Source: Candidatus Poseidoniaceae archaeon (GTDB lineage: Archaea > Thermoplasmatota > Poseidoniia > Poseidoniales > Poseidoniaceae). Taken from it: a stretch of 8,542 nucleotides of DNA. The stretch covers positions 1 to 8,542 of the forward strand of contig JAQXFM010000231.1 in the NCBI GenBank assembly GCA_029250305.1, given 5' to 3'. The notes beneath the pieces were generated by a model. That model was not told the DNA's origin and did no database searches. It worked only from the letters and a program-made list of their open reading frames with translations. The first letter of the stretch is position 1. The number at the start of each line of letters is the position of its first letter. A program made the translations under genes and the position numbers. This document shows, piece after piece, positions 1-3,678 of this stretch.

Positions 1-245
1 ACCGACAGTGGTGCGTTGCATGCAATGTCATGATTCGCTCAAGCGAGCATGAACTGCAGGCATATGCTTCCGTGTCATGGGTCAACGCAGATGATATTCT
101 GCAGGAAGTTGAGATCAAAGCAGTTACGACACATGAATTGCAAGTGTTCGAAGTTGAAGCCGGAAAAACTGCGGTTTCAAAATGGGAAGAAGTACCCGAT
201 TTCGCTGGACCCGGATGGGTTGCCGACGTGGTCTTCGACATTTAG
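1..245 (+). CDS. 3' end of an unrecognised protein gene (partial)
   Basis: An open frame enters at the window edge (first full codon at base 3) and ends at TAG 243-245, giving about 80 residues of a C-terminus. I do not recognise the family. The visible part starts with a CxxC pair (WCVAC), which could be half of a zinc site or a redox pair, and continues as an acidic stretch with several beta-strand-like segments, ending FAGPGWVADVVFDI. An ATG at 30 lies in the frame, but there is no ribosome binding site before it and the frame is open upstream, so I treat it as internal. The composition (acidic, with Trp and Gly in likely folded positions) looks more like real protein than the two overlapping frames. 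The gene converges on the SRP RNA, whose T-tract abuts the stop codon. Confidence 0.6.
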   Translation, partial: RQWCVACNVMIRSSEHELQAYASVSWVNADDILQEVEIKAVTTHELQVFEVEAGKTAVSKWEEVPDFAGPGWVADVVFDI

Positions 246-298
246 AAAAGAAGTGGGAGGGCCAAAGGTGGACGCTCGTTCCTCTTGGCCAAGCCCAC
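244..298 (-). terminator. Hairpin plus T-tract at the 3' end of the SRP RNA
   Basis: Read on the minus strand, GTGGG (298-294) pairs with CCCAC (257-253), and GGCCAA (290-285) pairs with TTGGCC (265-260). A small CTT/CT internal loop separates the two stems. The T-rich run TTCTTTTCT (252-244) follows directly. This resembles an intrinsic terminator; in archaea the T-tract alone may be enough. The hairpin uses bases that also form helices 1, 2 and 5 of the SRP RNA, so the two folds compete. It ends at the stop codon of the converging gene. Confidence 0.5.
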
Positions 299-553
299 AC
301 ACTTCCTCCATCCCGTGACCCCACAGCACTCATGGCCCCAGGTAGGGCTGCTCCGTTCCCGGCCTGACCTGTTCCCCCGGTTATCCAATTACTGTTCCCC
401 TCCGGGAACAGTTCTCGGCACCCGAGTCATGTGGGGGCGAGACATCAATGTCCGCATGTGGAAACCAAAAGGCCGCTTTCGCCGCCCAAAGGCGTTCGGT
501 CCACCATAAAGTCGATTTGTGGTACAGGGTACGACTAGCTCCCCACCTATCCC
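256..553 (-). ncRNA. ffs: Signal recognition particle RNA (7S / SRP RNA), archaeal type
   Basis: The SRP RNA is the scaffold of the particle that targets membrane and secreted proteins. All key parts are visible on the minus strand. Helix 8 (about 366-348) has the SRP54 site: CAGG, stem CCG closed over a GGAA tetraloop (359-356), then CGG and AGCAG (352-348). Helix 6 (412-391) is ACTGTTCCC / GGGAACAGT capped by a GGAG tetraloop, the GNAR loop that SRP19 binds. The Alu domain holds GGGG/CCC of helix 3, the UGUA motif (526-523) and CCAC/GTGG of helix 4. Helix 2 is GGTGG (547-543) with CCACC (271-267), and GGG (553-551) with CCC (261-259) can form a short helix 1. The length of about 300 nt suits archaeal SRP RNAs. 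A helix 6 with a helix 1 excludes the short bacterial 4.5S form. The ends are estimated from pairing, to about 10 nt. Confidence 0.9.
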
Positions 554-574
554 GTGCAATCCTACAACTTGCTC

Positions 575-582
575 TATTTGAA
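575..582 (-). promoter_or_regulatory. Candidate TATA box for the SRP RNA
   Basis: TTCAAATA on the minus strand is centred about 25 nt upstream of the 5' end inferred from helix 1 (about 553). That is the usual archaeal TATA spacing. The match to a TATA consensus is weak and it rests on the inferred RNA start. Confidence 0.35.
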
Positions 583-616
583 CAAAACCCTTCAGAAACA
601 CCGACGCAAAATTAAT

Positions 617-1480
617 TCAGTAAGTGGCAACAATCATGATGAATAACAAGAAAATCAATGCAATAATAATTCCGATAATCGTCATGACTGAGGCGACTCC
701 GACGCTTAAACCCACAGCAGTCGCTTGTATTGCTCCGCCCAATGGGCTACCTTTCACTTGTGGCTGTGCATGAGGTTGTACATTCACATTCGGTACGGGG
801 GTACTTGTTATTGATGCAGGATACTCAACTGCACCATAGTGAACCTGGGGTGTAACCGCAGGGGTTTGAATCAAATTGTAACCATATGTCGCCAAAAAGA
901 AACCAAGTGGTACGAGAAGACAACATGAGGTGAACATTGTTGGGAAGAAGGTGCCTTGGCCGCATCCCATTGAGTCATAATCCCCTCCACTAACTGCTGC
1001 TCCGAACCATGACTCGCACGAAAACCACAAATTCCACTCCATAAGTGCAAGCCAAATTCCAAACAGGATCACACCTACGCCAACAAGCATCATGCCGATG
1101 GAAAATTGTTGCTTTGTGAGCCCAAATGCGAATTCTTCATTCCCAAGATGAGTATTCGATTTAATTTGAGGGGATGTGTCATCAGTTCCGGGGCGCAGTG
1201 CACTTTGTTTGGTCAAACATGAAGGACAGGAGATCATTCCCTCATAGTCTGCAGGTACACGAAGAATGGTTTGGCACTCGAGGCATTGGATCTCGATGAT
1301 TTTTTTCTTTGGTATCACCTGTCTGATGATTTGAGATGAAGGTGGTGTGGTTTCAAGTGAATCATCCGCCTTCGTGAGACGATCGATGAGAACCTTTTTT
1401 GTCCCCGAAACAGGAAGACCATTTTCACGGCACATCCCTTTGAGTTGGATGACTGTTTTGCCCTCATAGTCAGAAGCCAT
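617..1480 (-). CDS. Membrane protein with N-terminal SAP domain and zinc ribbon
   Basis: A 287-residue protein of unknown role with a clear architecture. Residues about 5-38 match a SAP domain, a helix-extended-helix DNA-binding module: TVIQLKGMCRENGLPVSGTK followed by KVLIDRL. Residues 66-88 form a short zinc ribbon (C66xxC69, C85xxC88). A hydrophobic segment at about 127-147, a loop with C155 and C173 that could form a disulphide outside the cell, a second segment at about 181-203, a Pro/Gln/Val-rich linker at about 206-245, and a last segment at about 262-285 complete it. The cytosolic N-terminus could bind DNA or a protein partner at the membrane; this is inference. SAP/zinc-ribbon/membrane combinations recur in Marine Group II proteins as I recall. 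It follows the ccmE-like gene by 60 bp and ends 64 bp before the SRP RNA. No good ribosome binding site is seen. Confidence 0.85.
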   Translation of the reverse strand: MASDYEGKTVIQLKGMCRENGLPVSGTKKVLIDRLTKADDSLETTPPSSQIIRQVIPKKKIIEIQCLECQTILRVPADYEGMISCPSCLTKQSALRPGTDDTSPQIKSNTHLGNEEFAFGLTKQQFSIGMMLVGVGVILFGIWLALMEWNLWFSCESWFGAAVSGGDYDSMGCGQGTFFPTMFTSCCLLVPLGFFLATYGYNLIQTPAVTPQVHYGAVEYPASITSTPVPNVNVQPHAQPQVKGSPLGGAIQATAVGLSVGVASVMTIIGIIIALIFLLFIMIVATY

Positions 1481-1501
1481 GTGTCCCCATGTGACCCATT
1501 G

Positions 1502-1509
1502 GAATTAAG
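1502..1509 (-). promoter_or_regulatory. Weak TATA-like element before the SAP membrane protein gene
   Basis: CTTAATTC on the minus strand lies about 25 nt upstream of the ATG at 1480. A transcript driven from it would start at or near the start codon (leaderless), which fits the absence of a ribosome binding site. The gap upstream is 60 bp, so read-through from ccmE is equally possible. Confidence 0.25.
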
Positions 1510-1540
1510 CGTTGAGCCGGTAGCAGACTTTTCAGAATGT

Positions 1541-1933
1541 TTAGTCAGATGAAGGTTCTTCTTCGTACTTCGAAGGGCAGGATGTCTTGATAATGTCAGC
1601 TTCGAGCACATAGACTCCATCCTCGAATTTGAGGATACCTTGGGCATAGACCGTCCGGTTGTCCCCAAGACCGTTTGAGACCGATGCATCAGAATAATCG
1701 ATGCTTAGTTCGTGTGATTCACCATGGAGAGTGAACACCAGTGTGCTGTTATCGATGCTACCATCCAACACTTCACCGCGCACTGCAATCTCCTTTCCAA
1801 CAAATGCATCAGGGTCTTCCATTAGATCGTCAACAGCCCGAGTTGGTTCTGGAGCCTGAAGCAGAATCACACCCAACAGGCCGATCGTGATGACCGCCCC
1901 GAGAATGAGAAAACGAGTTCTGCGAGCGTACAT
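1541..1933 (-). CDS. ccmE: CcmE-like cytochrome c maturation haem chaperone, CxxxY type
   Basis: CcmE holds haem covalently on the outer face of the membrane and passes it to apocytochrome c in System I (Ccm) maturation. This 130-residue protein has one N-terminal membrane anchor (about residues 7-26), then an OB-fold beta domain (VGKEIAVRGEVLDGSI, the HGESHELSIDY strand pair, TVYAQGILKFEDGVYVLEAD) and a short flexible tail. The length is a little below typical bacterial CcmE. The usual haem-binding histidine of HxxxY is replaced by cysteine: C119-P-S-K-Y123. This CxxxY form is known from archaea and some sulphate reducers, where a reduced Ccm set operates. Start: ATG at 1933, seven bases after a perfect GGAGGTG. 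It lies 21 bp after pyrD, so the pair is probably one transcript. No other ccm gene lies in the window. Confidence 0.88.
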   Translation of the reverse strand: MYARRTRFLILGAVITIGLLGVILLQAPEPTRAVDDLMEDPDAFVGKEIAVRGEVLDGSIDNSTLVFTLHGESHELSIDYSDASVSNGLGDNRTVYAQGILKFEDGVYVLEADIIKTSCPSKYEEEPSSD

Positions 1934-1938
1934 TCAAA

Positions 1939-1945
1939 CACCTCC
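1939..1945 (-). promoter_or_regulatory. Shine-Dalgarno sequence of ccmE
   Basis: GGAGGTG on the minus strand sits in the 21-bp gap after pyrD, about five to seven bases before the ATG at 1933. It is the strongest ribosome binding site in the window. It fixes the ccmE start and suits translation of a downstream cistron. Confidence 0.75.
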
Positions 1946-1954
1946 ACGCTGCGG

Positions 1955-3094
1955 TCATTCATCAACCCGTTGGCTTTCACGGTGTGCAAAGCCAATCGCT
2001 TCATCGATGGAATCATAGGGGCTTTGCTGAAGTTTCTTACGAACGCCGTTGATGATTGACTTCGTGAGAGCAGGTCCTTCGAAAACAAAGCCGCTGTAGG
2101 CTTGAAGCAAGCAAGCGCCTGCACCAATCTTTGCCCAGGCATCCTCTGCGTTGCTAATTCCACCTACACCGACAATTGGCCATTCACCATTCGTCAGTTC
2201 ATAGATTCGGTGAATCATGGCCGTTGAGCGGGTGTTTACTGGTGCACCACTCATGCCCCCTGTTTGGCCGAAGATGTTTCTGTCCTTTTCCGTCGTTGCT
2301 TCGGGACGTTCAATGGTTGTGTTCGTTGCGACGATGCCATCGCATCCGGCTTCACGAGCAGTCTTGACAACGGCAACCAATTGGTCATCCGACAAATCTG
2401 GTGCTATTTTTACGAGGAGTGGTTTCACGCCGACCTGATGTTGCTGTGCCATTGTTGTGTTCACTGCGTTGCAGGCTTCGACAATCGATGCCAATGCATC
2501 ATCATGCTGTAACTCGCGCAAGTTCGGGGTGTTGGGCGATGATACATTGATCACAAAGACATCACAAAAGGGCCACAAGCGTTCCATGGTTGTAGCATAG
2601 TCACCTGGAGCCTCATCCAACGGAGTCAGTTTTGATTTACCCAAGTTCGCCCATAATGGGACGGATGGTTTGCCAAATTTTGCCACATGCTTTGCGAGTT
2701 GTGCAGCTATGTTTTGGGAACCCGGATTGTTGAAGCCCATGCGGTTCACAAGCGCTTTGGAAGTTCCAGAACGAAACATCCTCGGCTTTGGATTCCCACC
2801 TTGTTCGAGCGCCGTAACTCCTCCGATTTCGATAAAGCCCAATCCAAGAGATTCCCAGCCACGTATGGCCTCCGCTCGCTTATCCATTCCAGCAGCGAGT
2901 CCAAAGGGCGTCGGATAGCGGGAACCAAATCGTTGAACTGGAAGCGCCTTAGGCGAATACATTCCACGAAGTAGGCTTCGTGTGACGGGGTTGCTACTCA
3001 AAATTCTCAGGCCAAGAATGGCCCGACCGTGTGCTTTCTCAGAGTCCTGGACGGCAAGGAATGGCCGACTCGTAAGCCTGTAACCGATTCCCAT
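1955..3094 (-). CDS. pyrD: Dihydroorotate dehydrogenase, class 2 (quinone-linked)
   Basis: PyrD oxidises dihydroorotate to orotate, the fourth step of pyrimidine synthesis. Class 2 enzymes sit on the inner membrane face and pass electrons through FMN to quinone. The 379 residues cover the full family: an N-terminal helical segment (about 1-50) of the kind that forms the quinone tunnel, AAGMDK (67-72), the NRMGFNN loop (117-123), and the class 2 active-site stretch INVSSPNTPNLRELQ (182-196). By alignment with E. coli Ser175, Ser186 is the catalytic base; class 1 enzymes use Cys here. VKIAPDL (228-234) and the FMN phosphate sites GVGGIS (309-314) and YSGF (333-336) follow. The ATG at 3094 gives the normal N-terminus, though only AAGG about nine bases upstream resembles a ribosome binding site. 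It is first in the minus-strand cluster and diverges from the 3148 gene across 53 bp. Confidence 0.95.
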   Translation of the reverse strand: MGIGYRLTSRPFLAVQDSEKAHGRAILGLRILSSNPVTRSLLRGMYSPKALPVQRFGSRYPTPFGLAAGMDKRAEAIRGWESLGLGFIEIGGVTALEQGGNPKPRMFRSGTSKALVNRMGFNNPGSQNIAAQLAKHVAKFGKPSVPLWANLGKSKLTPLDEAPGDYATTMERLWPFCDVFVINVSSPNTPNLRELQHDDALASIVEACNAVNTTMAQQHQVGVKPLLVKIAPDLSDDQLVAVVKTAREAGCDGIVATNTTIERPEATTEKDRNIFGQTGGMSGAPVNTRSTAMIHRIYELTNGEWPIVGVGGISNAEDAWAKIGAGACLLQAYSGFVFEGPALTKSIINGVRKKLQQSPYDSIDEAIGFAHRESQRVDE

Positions 3095-3137
3095 GATTGA
3101 TGCCTTGAACCGACATCCTTCAAGACTTCGGCCTGTT

Positions 3138-3143
3138 GGAGTG
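3138..3143 (+). promoter_or_regulatory. Shine-Dalgarno deciding a GTG start
   Basis: GGAGTG, with six bases from GGAG to the GTG at 3148. An in-frame TGA at 3142-3144 rules out any earlier start. This makes GTG the likely start in place of the ATG at 3166. Confidence 0.6.
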
Positions 3144-3147
3144 AAAT

Positions 3148-3585
3148 GTGCGGATTGATGATCAAATGTGGCCGGCCGTTCGCGAGGCTGCTCGGAGAAT
3201 CTTACGGGAGGATTCGCTCATCATTCGAACGCCCGCTCGGTTTGGCGAAGAGATCGAACGACTCATCCTCATGATGGGTGATGCCCAACCGTCGAGACTT
3301 TCATTCCCAGCGGTCATTGAGGTAGAAGCTCCCTCGATCGATGTGGAGCAAGTCATCGAGGCATCTGCGAAATCAACTCATTTGGCGCGGCTCGGTCCCG
3401 AAGAGCCGCCCGTCGATGTATGTTGGATTCCGCTCGACACGGATGAGGCATGGACAGCCATTTTCGAAGCGTGTGAGGACCTGTTAGAGGCAGGGTACCC
3501 TGGTTGTGTAGGATGTGGTGGACCAAACAGTGAATTGCCTTGGGATGAAGAAAAATTCAGGCAAAGTTGGTCAACCAGCCGATGA
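3148..3585 (+). CDS. Small unrecognised protein with a C-terminal CxxC
   Basis: A 145-residue acidic protein that I do not recognise. The start is GTG at 3148, supported by GGAGTG just upstream and an in-frame stop at 3142. The N-terminal 45 residues look helical (MWPAVREAARRILRED, FGEEIERLILMMGD). A middle strand-like part follows (FPAVIEVEAPSIDVEQVIEA), then a helix around 98-115. The tail carries C120-V-G-C123-G-G-P and the stretch SELPWDEEKFRQSW. The CxxC pair has no visible partner pair except C92 and C109, so a zinc site is possible but unproven. There is no signal peptide or membrane segment, so it is probably cytosolic. It lies alone between divergent pyrD and the topoisomerase gene, with 93 bp to the latter, and is likely its own unit. 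Confidence 0.75.
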   Translation: MRIDDQMWPAVREAARRILREDSLIIRTPARFGEEIERLILMMGDAQPSRLSFPAVIEVEAPSIDVEQVIEASAKSTHLARLGPEEPPVDVCWIPLDTDEAWTAIFEACEDLLEAGYPGCVGCGGPNSELPWDEEKFRQSWSTSR

Positions 3586-3598
3586 CAAATAGTGGAAC

Positions 3599-3603
3599 TT
3601 TTT
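3599..3603 (+). terminator. Short T-tract after the 3148 gene
   Basis: Five consecutive T residues 14 bp after the stop codon at 3585, with no clear stem. Archaeal transcription often ends at such T-runs, but this one is short and could be chance. Confidence 0.25.
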
Positions 3604-3618
3604 CGGTGAATTATCATA

Positions 3619-3636
3619 CAGATACTATAGTATCTG
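3619..3636 (+). promoter_or_regulatory. 18-bp perfect palindrome with TATA-like core (promoter/operator)
   Basis: CAGATACTATAGTATCTG is a perfect inverted repeat without a spacer. Its centre, ACTATAGT, resembles an archaeal TATA box and would place a transcription start near 3652-3656, about 25 bp before the topoisomerase ATG at 3679. A two-fold symmetric site overlapping the TATA box is a typical place for a dimeric repressor or autoregulator. The perfect symmetry is seen; the regulatory role is inferred. Confidence 0.55.
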
Positions 3637-3678
3637 GGGCCAAAGAAGGGCATAGAGAGAGTTCAAGTAGCCTCGGCG

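Noticed and set aside
16..25. 10-bp palindrome TTGCATGCAA
   Set aside because: Short, inside a coding region, and common enough by chance to carry no weight.
49..318. Plus-strand open frame of 89 codons overlapping the partial gene and the SRP RNA
   Set aside because: It overlaps a more protein-like frame (3-245) and runs into the SRP RNA 3' end; its composition is Ser/Pro/Cys-rich, as expected of a shadow frame.
389..601. Minus-strand open frame over the SRP RNA
   Set aside because: It lies across the Alu domain and helix 5-6 of a well-supported structural RNA; no ribosome binding site or family match.
1299..1310. Plus-strand T-run that could be a terminator
   Set aside because: It lies within the minus-strand SAP gene and encodes a Lys run (PKKK); no plus-strand transcript is expected there.
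1867..2163. Minus-strand open frame of 98 codons overlapping pyrD and ccmE
   Set aside because: It sits in another frame of two well-recognised genes and resembles no protein family.
3170..3177. GGCCGGCC palindrome
   Set aside because: Inside the coding sequence of the 3148 gene; an ordinary GC-rich 8-mer with no promoter-like context.
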